Below, piece by piece: positions 7,503 through 14,772 of a DNA stretch of 34,776 nucleotides. The notes under the pieces are model-generated. The model was not told the DNA's origin, did not search any database, and worked only from the letters and a program-made list of their open reading frames with translations. The DNA lies in NCBI RefSeq assembly GCF_002087335.1, contig NZ_MWVJ01000135.1, forward strand, positions 1 to 34,776. Direction: 5' to 3'. Source of the stretch: Pseudophaeobacter leonis. GTDB taxonomy: Bacteria; Pseudomonadota; Alphaproteobacteria; Rhodobacterales; Rhodobacteraceae. A program made the translations under genes and the position numbers. Position 1 is the stretch's first letter; every line of letters starts with the position of its first letter.

Positions 7503-8198
7503 CTAGCGGCTGCTCATTCGTTCGAGAGCCTGCCCCAAAGCCTTTGAGGCAGCTTGCACGGTCAGGCCGTAGACGGACCAGCCATGCGCCTTAAGGGCCT
7601 CGGTCACCCCGAGATCCTCCAAGCAGACCATATCGACCAGCCGACGATCACGGATCGATGTCCGCGACCTGCGCTTGGACGGGCGGATCCGGCGCACCAC
7701 CATGGCGGATCTTGTCCCAATGCGAAGCCGCAGGCGCTCGATCTCTTCGCGGTCGCGCAGCACTGCATCCATAAAGTCGCCGCCTCGCCCGCTGCCGCCC
7801 GACCGGATTGCCTCGATCGAGGAACATTTGAGCCCTGCACAGGCATGGCGCTCGACCAGATCGCGGTAGTGGCGCCCCATGGCAACCTGCGCGGGTGTCA
7901 GCGGCATCAGCTTTTTGCTGCGCGCGGAACTGGCTGCCATCCGGTCAAAGACATCAGCACGCTGGATGGCGGACCTGCCGCGATACCCGGCTGGTTTGGC
8001 CACATAGCCATCGCCCCCATCCGGATAGAGCCTGGTCGGCTGGAACACCCGAAACGCTCCCCGTGCAGGCGCATTGGGGATAGCGTCGCCACATTCCTCC
8101 GGCACAGCCCCGCGGGCTTTTGCCACCGCAACACGCGCGGCTTCCGCCTCCAGGCGAGCCGCGCCATCTGGCGCGACGATCACAACAAAATCCTTCAT
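7503..8198 (-). CDS. Conserved phage hypothetical protein of the early region
   Basis: It encodes 231 residues from ATG 8198, which overlaps the repaired stop of the preceding gene as ATGA. Visible features are an Ala/Arg-rich N-terminal helix, a middle part with Gly/Tyr motifs (RLYPDGGDGYVAKPAGYRG), and a basic segment (RRIRPSKRRSRTSIRDRR). The C-terminus is helical and HTH-like (MVCLEDLGVTEALKAHGW, then KALGQALERM). The last part suggests DNA binding. Proteins of this look occur as hypothetical genes in Roseobacter prophages near the replication genes (recollection, not a search). It ends the leftward early operon before the cargo block. A late-gene regulator is possible from position and basic character, but that is inference. 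Confidence 0.6.
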   Translation of the reverse strand: MKDFVVIVAPDGAARLEAEAARVAVAKARGAVPEECGDAIPNAPARGAFRVFQPTRLYPDGGDGYVAKPAGYRGRSAIQRADVFDRMAASSARSKKLMPLTPAQVAMGRHYRDLVERHACAGLKCSSIEAIRSGGSGRGGDFMDAVLRDREEIERLRLRIGTRSAMVVRRIRPSKRRSRTSIRDRRLVDMVCLEDLGVTEALKAHGWSVYGLTVQAASKALGQALERMSSR

Positions 8199-8765
8199 GC
8201 CGAGATCTCCGCTGCCAGGGCCGCAATGCGTCGGCATTTGGCCTCCGGCCTGGTCACGGCGCTGGCGAAAGGTCCGGTCCTGACTGCTCAGCACGTCACC
8301 CCGACGCAGCTGCTCATTCAATCGGGCAATCCGACGGCGGGCCTCGGCAGCGCGCTCCTGCACCAGACGCAGATCATAGTCGCGCGGCCAAACACGAGCC
8401 CGGCGCAATTCCCCCAGCAATTCCGGCGCCCAGCCCTCGACTAGGGCGCGCTGCCCCAGCGCATGCGCAAAAACCGCGCGAAACAACGGCGAGGCGTCAT
8501 CGGCCGGCGGTTGGATCTCGGCGGCCCAGCCAAGGATTTTGGCCGCGATCGGGAACCTGTCCCTTTCCTTGCCGCCTGGCATGTTGGCCACCTGCTCTGC
8601 CAGCGCCTGCAGGTTCAGCGGCGACATATAGGCCAGCTTGCCGCTGAGATCCGCGACCATGGCGTCAAACTGCGCCACCGTCAGGCTGGACGGCTTGGCC
8701 AGCCCCAACCGTTTCAGCTGCTCTTTCACCCGGCGCTCACCTTCGGCCTGTTCTTTGGCATCCAT
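8195..8765 (-). pseudogene. Phage early-region hypothetical protein, one frameshift near its end
   Basis: It starts at ATG 8765 (MDAKEQAEGERRVKEQLKRLG) and is mostly helical, with Arg/Ala-rich segments around LVQERAAEARRRIARLNEQL. As given, the frame fails to stop and runs into the next gene. If one G of GCCGGAGGCC near 8240-8250 is removed, the reading becomes RDQAEAKCRRIAALAAEISA followed by TGA, which overlaps the next start as ATGA. The span of 571 nt (3n+1) fits one inserted base, and the repaired product has 189 residues. As an alternative, GTG 8257 could begin a separate 20-residue ORF ending at the same stop. The function is unknown. Neighbours are the iteron-like repeats upstream and a DUF1376-like gene, so a replication or regulatory role is plausible. 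Confidence 0.55.
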
Positions 8766-8851
8766 TGCTCTGCTCTTCCTCTTTCTCAGCATGTCCGAGT
8801 TATCCACAGGCTGGGCGCTGCAACTGGGGCGCAACCGTCCTGCTGTCATGT

Positions 8852-8875
8852 TTTGTCTTTGTCTTTGTCTATGTC
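8852..8875. repeat. Hexamer tandem repeat TTTGTC x4
   Basis: Three perfect copies of TTTGTC are followed by TATGTC, directly beside the inverted-repeat cluster at 8881-8952 in the gap between two early genes. It gives a pyrimidine-rich, slightly AT-richer stretch that could be an unwinding element, which is inference. Confidence 0.75.
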
Positions 8876-8880
8876 GTGCA

Positions 8881-8952
8881 GGACAGTCTGAGACTGTCCG
8901 AGACTGTCTTGAACTGTCCGCCGGACACTGATGGACACTGTCGGACAGTGTC
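8881..8952. repeat. Iteron-like cluster with two 19-bp palindromes; candidate phage origin or operator
   Basis: Two palindromes with perfect 9-bp arms and a 1-bp centre occur: GGACAGTCT-G-AGACTGTCC at 8881-8899 and GACACTGTC-G-GACAGTGTC at 8934-8952. Between them are further copies of the half-site (GACTGTCT at 8902-8909, AACTGTCC at 8912-8919, GGACACTG at 8923-8930 and 8933-8940). About eight GGACAGT/ACTGTCC-like units fill 72 bp in the gap after the gene ending at 8953. Repeated, phased half-sites next to replication-type genes suggest binding sites for an initiator or repressor. Confidence 0.65.
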
Positions 8953-9600
8953 TCAGGCACCTTTTTGTGGGAATGCCCCCCCTGCCCGCCCGAGGTCGAA
9001 GATGTGGTTTGACCAGGCTTGCATCCCCCGCTCGATCCAGGCGGCACCTCGATACTCGCAGCCCTCTTTGACCAACCATTCATCCATCCAACGGATGGCG
9101 GCATCATTCTTGGCCAGATCGGCGTGATAGCCCGACACCGTGATGCGCAGCCGCTGCAGCCGCTTGGCGGAATTGGCCGCATCATTGCGGGCCCGGTGAT
9201 CCTCGCGCCGGGCCATGGCCTCCGACAGGCTGCGCAACACCATCGGGTGCATCAGCCGGATGTCGCCATTGTCACAGCGACAAGGCTCCCATTTGTACAG
9301 CGGCCCATAGTCCAGCTTGCACAGTGAGCCAAAGTGCCCCGAATCCACCATCAGCAGCTTGGCAAGAATGTTCTGATCCATGGGCAGAGTGCCGACCGGG
9401 CTGTTGTCATAAGCAATATTGATCAGATCAAAATACAGCGCGCGGCATTCCGGTGTGGCGTTCAGACGCATACCCGAGGCCAGCCAGCGCCGCCGCTCCC
9501 AGGCCATAAAGAAATGGCTATCCAGCCGGTCATTGCAGGACAGCGGATAGTCCGGCAGATCGCTGATGTTGACGGGCTGCATATGATGCGCCACCGCCAT
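8953..9600 (-). CDS. DUF1376-like phage replication-associated protein
   Basis: It encodes 215 residues. The middle, around ATPECRALYFDLINIAYDNSPVG and PMDQNILAKLLMV, has the spacing of small winged-helix-like phage proteins of the DUF1376 type. These lie among replication genes and are thought to resemble the N-terminal half of O-like initiators. A basic helical part follows (SEAMARREDHRARNDAANSAKR). The C-terminus includes DAAIRWMDEWLVKEGCEYRGAAW, interpreted as structural. The start at 9600 overlaps the preceding stop by one base (TGATG), so translation is coupled. Its stop abuts the inverted-repeat cluster at 8881-8952, and origins are often next to or inside such genes. Family assignment is by eye and moderate. 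Confidence 0.5.
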   Translation of the reverse strand: MAVAHHMQPVNISDLPDYPLSCNDRLDSHFFMAWERRRWLASGMRLNATPECRALYFDLINIAYDNSPVGTLPMDQNILAKLLMVDSGHFGSLCKLDYGPLYKWEPCRCDNGDIRLMHPMVLRSLSEAMARREDHRARNDAANSAKRLQRLRITVSGYHADLAKNDAAIRWMDEWLVKEGCEYRGAAWIERGMQAWSNHIFDLGRAGGAFPQKGA

Positions 9601-9845
9601 CAGACGAAGGCCTCGACCAGGTCATAGACCTCGCAGGCCTGCGCAGCCTCAAACGGAGCCATCCTGCGCCGATCCGTCACCCGGCGCCGGTAACGGTTGC
9701 CCCAGCCCCGGTGCATGCAGATGTTGCGGCATGTGTTGGCACTGGCCCCGGTAAAGCGCGCCAGATCCGCCAGGGTACAATCGCCCGCAGTTGCGCGGGT
9801 CATCCACCAGATCTGATAGGCGATGCGTTGCGTCTGAATATTCAT
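9600..9845 (-). CDS. Small phage hypothetical protein, HTH-like
   Basis: It encodes 81 residues from ATG 9845 (MNIQTQRIAYQIWWMTRATAG), which overlaps the previous stop as ATGA. The segment CTLADLARFTGASANTCRNICMHRGW reads like a helix-turn-helix, and a basic patch follows (RYRRRVTDRRR). A longer frame upstream was rejected because it would overlap the preceding gene fully. It belongs to a tightly overlapping run of leftward early genes. A DNA-binding accessory role is inferred; no named family was recognised. Confidence 0.6.
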   Translation of the reverse strand: MNIQTQRIAYQIWWMTRATAGDCTLADLARFTGASANTCRNICMHRGWGNRYRRRVTDRRRMAPFEAAQACEVYDLVEAFV

Positions 9846-10165
9846 GCTGCCGCCCCTATCTGTCTGTGAAAGAAGCCCGGAGCCTCTGGGTCGGTCATGA
9901 TCATCAGCAGTGCGATATGGCTGGCCGGGGCAGTCACCGCTGCCCACCAGTTCAGCGCCGTTTGAAAGCTGACATCACAGAACAGCGCCACCTCGCGCGG
10001 GCTGTTGAACCGGGCGCGAAAGTAGCTGGACCACAGATCCGGTGCCTCAGACTTGAGCCGATAGGGCTCAAACTGATTTGACCAAGAGCTTTGCCCCCGG
10101 TCTGTGCCAGCCTCGGCACATGACAGATTATTGCTCACAATCAGGGTCAGACGGGGGCGGCTCAT
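9842..10165 (-). CDS. Phage hypothetical protein of the early operon
   Basis: It encodes 107 residues. The part FNSPREVALFCDVSFQTALNWWAAVTAPAS reads like a helix-turn-helix (a Cro/phage-activator-like region placed mid-protein), followed by a hydrophobic helix. It overlaps its upstream neighbour by 4 nt and its downstream neighbour by 4 nt, so the genes are translationally coupled. No family name can be given with confidence; a regulatory or replication accessory role is likely from position. Confidence 0.55.
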   Translation of the reverse strand: MSRPRLTLIVSNNLSCAEAGTDRGQSSWSNQFEPYRLKSEAPDLWSSYFRARFNSPREVALFCDVSFQTALNWWAAVTAPASHIALLMIMTDPEAPGFFHRQIGAAA

Positions 10166-10371
10166 GCGACCGCCTCCGATTTTGGCGCCGTAGAGTCAGG
10201 CACCATGTAAGCTCGCACCTTTTCGATTGTACTTGGGCGGCATTCGCCACCCTTTCTCAACCGATATACAAAGCTGGGATCATTGACTGCTTCGCGACCG
10301 AACCGAGACGGCGAAATGCTCGCTCGAACAAGGTGCTGTTCAATTTCACTTTTGAATTCAGACATCATCAT
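10162..10371 (-). CDS. Cro-like small DNA-binding protein
   Basis: It encodes 69 residues from ATG 10371 (three consecutive Met; MSEF at 10365 is an equally good start). The sequence EIEQHLVRASISPSRFGREAVNDPSFVYRLRKGGECRPSTIEKVRAYM has the pattern of an HTH_3-like regulator in which the recognition helix follows SRFGREAV. It faces the CI-like gene, with three operator-like sites between the two starts, exactly as in a lambda-type switch. It is the first gene of the leftward early operon. By analogy it would repress cI and open lytic growth; that role is inferred from layout. Confidence 0.7.
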   Translation of the reverse strand: MMMSEFKSEIEQHLVRASISPSRFGREAVNDPSFVYRLRKGGECRPSTIEKVRAYMVPDSTAPKSEAVA

Positions 10372-10383
10372 GCCTGCAAGGGT

Positions 10384-10457
10384 GTAGGTTTTATCCCACG
10401 AAGTAAAGAGGATTTATCCTATTTGCGCGAAATGCGACTATGTAGGATATTACCTAC
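10384..10457. promoter_or_regulatory. Three CI/Cro operators between the divergent switch genes
   Basis: Sites related to GTAGG-N6-CCTAC are seen at 10384-10399 (GTAGGTTTTATCCCAC), 10407-10422 (AGAGGATTTATCCTAT) and 10442-10457 (GTAGGATATTACCTAC, perfect arms). The third touches the ATG of the repressor gene, leaving no room for a normal ribosome binding site. The same motif recurs at 11183 and 11211. Confidence 0.75.
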
Positions 10458-11093
10458 ATGGACACTAGCCAAATGATCGCAGACAGAATCGAACGCCTCG
10501 TGCAAGAACAGGGCTCCAACCCGCGCGCTGTCGCGCTTGCTGCTGGTATGAGCCCAACAGGTGTCCGCGATATCATCACCCGAAAGACCAAAAATCCAAC
10601 CTTCGCCAATCTTCTGAAAATCTCTGAAGTCCTAGGCGTAGACATCTCAGAAATAGTCGGGGGAACAGCCCCCATACGCCCTTCTATCTCGATCGCTGGC
10701 AAAGTCGGTGCGGGCGCTCAAGTTCCCGTTTTTGATAGCTATGAGAAAGGGGATGGGCCTCAAGTCGAATGCCCACCTGGACTATCTCCACATGGGATTG
10801 TTGCCGTCGAGATCGAAGGCGACAGTATGGAACCTGTTTATTCCGCTGGTGATTTGCTCTTCTACACCCGAGCAACACACGAAGGTGTCCCCAATGACGT
10901 TGTTGGTCACCGATGCGTTTGCGAGTGCGAAGAGGGCTTGGGCTGGGTCAAGCAGATCAAACCAGGAGACGAGCCAGGCCTTTTCCACCTGATCTCTCTG
11001 AACCCTGGCGCTACAACCATGTGGAACAAGCGTTTAAGGTGGGCAGCTCGGGTAAGATTGCACTGGCCTTCTGAGCTTGTTGTTAAGCCCTGA
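10458..11093 (+). CDS. cI: CI-like prophage repressor, HTH plus S24 peptidase
   Basis: It encodes 211 residues. Residues 5-65 form an HTH_3 domain (ALAAGMSPTGVRDIITRKTKNPTFANLLKISEVLGVD). Residues about 80-205 are a LexA-like S24 domain with a possible self-cleavage region at GKVGAGAQVP, the catalytic serine in EGDSMEP, and a lysine in GWVKQIKPG. Such repressors keep the prophage silent and cleave themselves when RecA is activated by DNA damage. It lies opposite the Cro-like gene with operators in between. The ATG directly follows an operator with no Shine-Dalgarno, so the message may be leaderless and the gene autoregulated; the second Met at residue 6 has no better site. Length and architecture are normal for the family. 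Confidence 0.9.
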   Translation: MDTSQMIADRIERLVQEQGSNPRAVALAAGMSPTGVRDIITRKTKNPTFANLLKISEVLGVDISEIVGGTAPIRPSISIAGKVGAGAQVPVFDSYEKGDGPQVECPPGLSPHGIVAVEIEGDSMEPVYSAGDLLFYTRATHEGVPNDVVGHRCVCECEEGLGWVKQIKPGDEPGLFHLISLNPGATTMWNKRLRWAARVRLHWPSELVVKP

Positions 11094-11182
11094 GCACAAC
11101 ATGGCTTGCGGTCGATTGAATTCCCCCCCATTTCAAAAGCACGCCCTTCCTCCCACTGGTGCCGCAGCTCGCAGCATGCTAC

Positions 11183-11229
11183 GTAGGTTATTTCCTATAT
11201 TTGTATTGACGTAGGTTTTTTCCTACAAT
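11183..11229 (+). promoter_or_regulatory. CI-regulated promoter of the rightward genes
   Basis: Two operators, GTAGGTTATTTCCTAT (11183-11198) and GTAGGTTTTTTCCTAC (11211-11226, perfect arms), flank or overlap a likely promoter with -35 TTGTAT (11201-11206), a 17-nt spacer and -10 TACAAT (11224-11229). One operator sits between -35 and -10 and the other just upstream, so repressor binding should block it. The first gene starts at 11262. Confidence 0.7.
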
Positions 11230-11261
11230 AACCTCAACCCCATCAACCGATGGAGGATTGA

Positions 11262-11543
11262 ATGCAGAACTTTAAAAGCACCACGTTGCGGAACGCCCGC
11301 AAAATCACTGGATCACCCGAGTATTACATCGATGATCCCGCACAGTTTGCAGCCGCCTGGGCCGCACTGAAGGCAGGTCGCGGCCAAGGGTTTGACCCAG
11401 CCCGCCTGCAGCCGCAGCACTTGGTCGACCGACCCGCCCCAACTCCAGAACCGATAGACCAAACGCTTGATCGCGTCGGTCAACGCGTCCGCGACTTGAT
11501 TGAGACGAAGGGCTATTCCGGTCAGCCGCCCTATGCAGCCTGA
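11262..11543 (+). CDS. Small phage hypothetical protein, first gene under the CI-regulated promoter
   Basis: It encodes 93 residues. A good ribosome binding site (GGAGG, 7 nt before ATG) supports the start. The sequence is hydrophilic, with a Pro-rich linker (RPAPTPEPIDQTL) between two helical parts. No family was recognised. Its stop overlaps the start of the next gene. Control by two repressor operators means it should be expressed on induction, together with the downstream gene and possibly xis and int. Confidence 0.65.
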   Translation: MQNFKSTTLRNARKITGSPEYYIDDPAQFAAAWAALKAGRGQGFDPARLQPQHLVDRPAPTPEPIDQTLDRVGQRVRDLIETKGYSGQPPYAA

Positions 11544-11829
11544 CAACCTCACAGCTCATGCAGCCGCACTGGATCTGCAAAGGCACCATGGCCTGTACAA
11601 GTTCCTGCGGTTCTTCGATCTCGGCGGCACTATTACGCCGCCTAGCGACGATCCGCAGGACTGGTGGGAGCCCGAAAACCTCACCCACCGGGCCGAGCTT
11701 TTGGGCATCTGCACGTCCGGCCCCGATGGCCACGCAGCACTTTCAGCCTGGATGGCCATTGCCGCAAATACGCCTCCCAGCGCCGGGGCCGATCATTCGC
11801 CTGGGTCACTTCAAGCACAGGTGGCGTGA
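11533..11829 (+). CDS. Small phage hypothetical protein
   Basis: It encodes 98 residues from ATG 11533, which overlaps the preceding stop by 11 nt; an upstream start at 11500 was rejected because it adds only a deeper overlap. The N-terminal part (LQRHHGLYKFLRFFDLGGTI) is helical, with a Trp-rich acidic middle (PQDWWEPENLTHRAELLG). The C-terminus is Ala/Pro-rich. No family was recognised. It belongs to the CI-controlled rightward operon. Confidence 0.5.
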   Translation: MQPDNLTAHAAALDLQRHHGLYKFLRFFDLGGTITPPSDDPQDWWEPENLTHRAELLGICTSGPDGHAALSAWMAIAANTPPSAGADHSPGSLQAQVA

Positions 11830-11915
11830 GCGCTGCACTTTCAGGCCCGGAAGCATCGAGCTGTCACTCCCAGGAGACCCTCACGCCCCCTAAAATCAAA
11901 AAGAAGGAAGCCTCG

Positions 11916-12290
11916 ATGGCGGACCCCACAATGGAAAACATCAGCCTCAACGGGTCCATCAAATGGGCCGCCGCAAGGATTGGATGGACCCTCAACAGGT
12001 TCAGGCAACGGCGAGAACTGCTGGAAAGCGATGGCTTTCCAAAAGTCGACCGAATTACAAATCTCTATGTGAAAGCTGATGTTGATGCTTGGATAAACCG
12101 GCGCCGACAGTTGAGCGAACCAGATCGCTGCTGTCGGCAGCCAGAAACCCACAACAAAGGTCAATCTCAATGCGATTTAAAGAGGCATTATGGGACGGTT
12201 CAGATCCGCTCTATGCGCCAGGAATTAGCTGGAGCGGCAAGAACCCTAAACGCAGGTATGCACAGTGGAAGTGCCCTCCAAAGTACGTGA
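11916..12290 (+). CDS. Excisionase-like DNA-binding protein (AlpA/Xis type)
   Basis: It encodes up to 124 residues from ATG 11916, with an AAGAAGGAAG ribosome binding site just before it. Residues 10-62 read as a small winged-helix domain: IKWAAARIGWTLNRFRQRRE, then DGFPKVDRITNLYVKADVDAWI, the wing and second helix usual in AlpA/excisionase proteins. Such proteins bend the attachment-site DNA and direct the integrase to excise. It lies immediately before the integrase. The frame continues 121 nt into the integrase gene, which is a long overlap; the tail after about residue 70 has no family signal and may not be conserved. Confidence 0.6.
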   Translation: MADPTMENISLNGSIKWAAARIGWTLNRFRQRRELLESDGFPKVDRITNLYVKADVDAWINRRRQLSEPDRCCRQPETHNKGQSQCDLKRHYGTVQIRSMRQELAGAARTLNAGMHSGSALQST

Positions 12291-13396
12291 AAGCAGGCTA
12301 TGCGATATCAAAACTGAAACTCGAACCTGCCGGGTGGGCAAGCGATGAACATCAGCCCAACCGCGCGTTCCGTTGCCGTGAACTCACCAGGGACATGCTC
12401 AAATGGTACGATGAACAGGACCAGCCCAGGATGGATCCAGGGACGTGGAAATACCTGATCGCCCGCTATCAGGCAGATGAGTTCTCCCCGTTTCAGGACG
12501 TAAAGGCAAACACCAGGGCCGGATACATTCAGCAGCTGGGGAAGCTCGAACAAGTCATCGGTCAAACAGTGATCAAAGACATGGACTATGAAGTTATCAA
12601 GACCATTCAAAAAGCCATGGAGGCCAAAGGCCGGTCGGCCTCATATATCCATCGGTTTTTCAACACCCTCCGCAGGGTGTCGAATTACGGCAAAGTCCTG
12701 AAAATCCACGCCGCACGAGAGGTGGCGGACATCCTATCGGAAATGCGGTTTGAAAACGGATCTGCCCGGCAAGTCTCCCCCACAAGAGAGCAAGTCTACG
12801 CCCTGATCCAAGCCGCTGACAGCGAAGGAAGGGAGCCCGATGCTCTCGGCAGCATGATACAGTTCGAGTTCGCCCTACGTGCCGTTGATGTGCGCGGCCA
12901 ATGGCTCAAAACAGACGAGACCGCAGGCGGTATCATTCGAAACGGCAAACGGTGGCAAGACGGTCTGACATGGGACATGTTCGACGCCAACCTCACTACC
13001 ATGACCAAACTGATCTCCAAAACGCGCAAGTCCATGCCCGAGCCATATCGATTCGATCTGATGTCAGTTCCCGAGATCCGGAGGCGCTTGCTCAACATCC
13101 AACCACTTGAACCCGTTGGGCCAGTGATTCTCTCAAAGAGAAGCGGTGACCTGCCCTACACCGTCACCGGATGGTCCCATGCCTGGGGGCGCCTAAGAAA
13201 GAAAGCAGGTATTCCGGAAAATATCTGGATGATGGATCTTCGTGCAGGTGCCATGACCGAAGCTAAAAGTCTTGGTGCGGACCCATATATGCTTCGCGAT
13301 GCGGCCCAGCATAAGGAAGTATCCACGACCGACAGATATTCCCGCGGTCGATCTGATGGTGCGAACAATGTGGTTCGATTGAGACAGTCACAATAA
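12170..13396 (+). CDS. int: Tyrosine-recombinase integrase of the prophage
   Basis: It encodes 408 residues from ATG 12170, with AAAGG 9 nt upstream; the frame is open 27 codons further up but without a good site. The core-binding domain is around TRAGYIQQLGKLEQVIG to RFFNTLRRVSNYG. The catalytic domain shows the first Arg in FALRAVDVRG, a Lys in SKTRKSM, the second Arg in MMDLRAGAM, and the end QHKEVSTTDRYSRG with the His and the nucleophilic Tyr. The His that normally begins the H-x-x-R box is Met here (MDLR), as in some integrase subfamilies. It joins phage and host att sites by strand exchange. It ends 80 bp before the 3' end of the tRNA-Thr gene, the presumed target. Confidence 0.9.
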   Translation: MRFKEALWDGSDPLYAPGISWSGKNPKRRYAQWKCPPKYVKAGYAISKLKLEPAGWASDEHQPNRAFRCRELTRDMLKWYDEQDQPRMDPGTWKYLIARYQADEFSPFQDVKANTRAGYIQQLGKLEQVIGQTVIKDMDYEVIKTIQKAMEAKGRSASYIHRFFNTLRRVSNYGKVLKIHAAREVADILSEMRFENGSARQVSPTREQVYALIQAADSEGREPDALGSMIQFEFALRAVDVRGQWLKTDETAGGIIRNGKRWQDGLTWDMFDANLTTMTKLISKTRKSMPEPYRFDLMSVPEIRRRLLNIQPLEPVGPVILSKRSGDLPYTVTGWSHAWGRLRKKAGIPENIWMMDLRAGAMTEAKSLGADPYMLRDAAQHKEVSTTDRYSRGRSDGANNVVRLRQSQ

Positions 13397-13422
13397 AGTT
13401 GGATCATAGCCGAAACAAACAC

Positions 13423-13441
13423 GTTCCAACAATGTTCCAAC
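13423..13441. repeat. Direct repeat GTTCCAAC between integrase and tRNA
   Basis: GTTCCAAC occurs at 13423-13430 and 13434-13441, with starts 11 bp apart (one helical turn), between the integrase stop and the tRNA. Such phased repeats are typical of arm-type integrase sites in an attP arm; this role is inference. Confidence 0.45.
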
Positions 13442-13475
13442 TCGAAACACCAGATCTGCTAAGCTATTGATTTAA

Positions 13476-13551
13476 TGGTGCCCCCACACGGACTCGAACC
13501 GCGGACCTACTGATTACAAATCAGTTGCTCTACCAGCTGAGCTATAGGGGC
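13476..13551 (-). tRNA. tRNA-Thr(UGU), prophage attachment target
   Basis: A 76-nt gene folds as a cloverleaf: acceptor GCCCCTA/TGGGGGC, D-arm GCTCAGCTGGTAGAGC, anticodon arm ACTGA-TTTGTAA-TCAGT with anticodon TGT, T-arm with GTTCGAGTC, and an encoded CCA. The 3' end faces the integrase gene, the usual arrangement for integration into a tRNA 3' half. Confidence 0.97.
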
Positions 13552-13737
13552 TTCGAGCGGGGAATTAGCTGCATTGAACGGTCTGTGCAAGGGAGAAAAT
13601 GCAGCTAAATGAAAAAAGGCCAGCGCGCCCCACAAAGGATTGGCACAGGCAGATGCGTGCCAAGCGGGGAGTTTGACCTGTATGACGCAGCAGAGTAAGC
13701 CTGAGGCGTCCCAAAATGACAGGAGACGGACAAACCG

Positions 13738-14613
13738 ATGCAGGTGATTTTTCATTGCGGCGCACATGGAACCGAAGAAGACCGTCTGCTGAAGACACTC
13801 TTGCGGAACAAAGACCGCTTTCGCCGTCATGGCACCGTTGTGCCCGGCCCGGGGAAATATCGGTATCTGTTGAAGGATTGCATCGCGGCATTGCAAGAAG
13901 GCAGTGCTGCGCCTGAATCCCGGGATGTGCTCTGGGATGCCATTCTGGAAGAAGAACAGGCCGACCGGGTTGTGCTGTCAAATGCGCATTTCTTTGGCTC
14001 GCAACGCCAGGCCATCGAAGACAACCAGTTCTATCCAGAAGCCGAAGCCCGCCTGATGTCGATGCAAAAACTGTTTGCCCCCGATCAGCTGGAGCTCTTT
14101 ATCGGGCTGCGAAATCCCGCAACCATGCTGCCTGGCCTTTTGGCAAACGCCAGTCCTCAGCGAAAATCAGAACTGCTGAGCGAGCTCGACCCCTATCATT
14201 TGCGATGGTCGGATCTTCTTATTCGCCTGCGCCACGCCGCCCCCAATGTCCCCATTACGGTGTGGTGCTTTGAGGATATGCCGCTGATTTGGGGCCAGAT
14301 TATCCGGGACATGTCCGGGCTGGGTATTGACGAGCGCCTGGAGGGCGGCATGGACCTGCTGTCGGCGATCATGAACCGTGAAGGCATGCGTCGCTTGCGA
14401 AGCTATCTCGCGAAACATACCGAACTCTCTGAGACGCACCGGCGCCGGATCTATGCGGCCTTTCTTGATAAATACGCCAACGAAGATGAGCTGGAGGAAG
14501 AGATCGACCTTCCCGGCTGGACAGACGCCATAGTGGACACTGTCAGCGAGATCTACGAGGAAGACATCGATCAAGTGCAACGTATACCGGGCGTGACCCT
14601 GATCGCGCCCTGA
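13738..14613 (+). CDS. Hypothetical protein with sulfotransferase-like N-terminus
   Basis: It encodes 291 residues. The N-terminus MQVIFHCGAHGTEEDRLLKTLL has the layout of the first strand, loop and helix of PAPS-dependent sulfotransferase-like proteins (hydrophobic strand, G-x-H-x-T, helix), but the usual Gly/Lys/Ser-Thr phosphosulfate loop is not intact. Later parts include a hydrophobic strand at LELFIGLRNPATMLPGLL and an acidic C-terminus (NEDELEEEIDLPGW). There is no signal peptide, so it is cytoplasmic. It is the first chromosomal gene past the tRNA and stands alone, with AGGAG about 11 nt before the ATG. The enzyme function is not established. Confidence 0.6.
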   Translation: MQVIFHCGAHGTEEDRLLKTLLRNKDRFRRHGTVVPGPGKYRYLLKDCIAALQEGSAAPESRDVLWDAILEEEQADRVVLSNAHFFGSQRQAIEDNQFYPEAEARLMSMQKLFAPDQLELFIGLRNPATMLPGLLANASPQRKSELLSELDPYHLRWSDLLIRLRHAAPNVPITVWCFEDMPLIWGQIIRDMSGLGIDERLEGGMDLLSAIMNREGMRRLRSYLAKHTELSETHRRRIYAAFLDKYANEDELEEEIDLPGWTDAIVDTVSEIYEEDIDQVQRIPGVTLIAP

Positions 14614-14772
14614 CTGCGTTGTTGTGGTCCGGGTGATGCACCGAGTGATATAAGCTGGCACAAGCTGGAACCAGTCCAGCAAAAACAAGCGCCTTATCTC
14701 GTCAGCCAACCTGATCAACCCGCCGAACACTGGCGCAAACGCCCGCGTACGCCCCGCCCCCGCCCCCGCCCA

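Larger units (their letters stand above)
1..13475. mobile_element. Prophage, HK97-type siphophage-like, right-hand part
   Basis: Seen: a tyrosine integrase and an excisionase-like gene next to a tRNA 3' end, a CI-like repressor facing a small HTH gene, leftward early genes, then HNH, small terminase, large terminase and portal in the usual siphophage order. The tRNA gene keeps its full length, as expected when a phage integrates at a tRNA 3' end and restores it. The left end is outside the window and no second copy of the tRNA 3' end was noticed inside it, so the boundary at 13475/13476 is inferred from the tRNA. The block 3421-7414 is cargo without recognisable virion function. The large terminase and HNH genes each carry a frameshift, so the prophage may be defective unless these are sequence errors. 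Only the packaging start of the structural module is visible. Confidence 0.85.

Noticed and set aside
7503..9185. One 560-codon minus-strand frame
   Set aside because: The first 140 codons overlap another gene and the repeat region; the rest is two genes joined by a one-base shift, with a clear ATGA stop/start once repaired.
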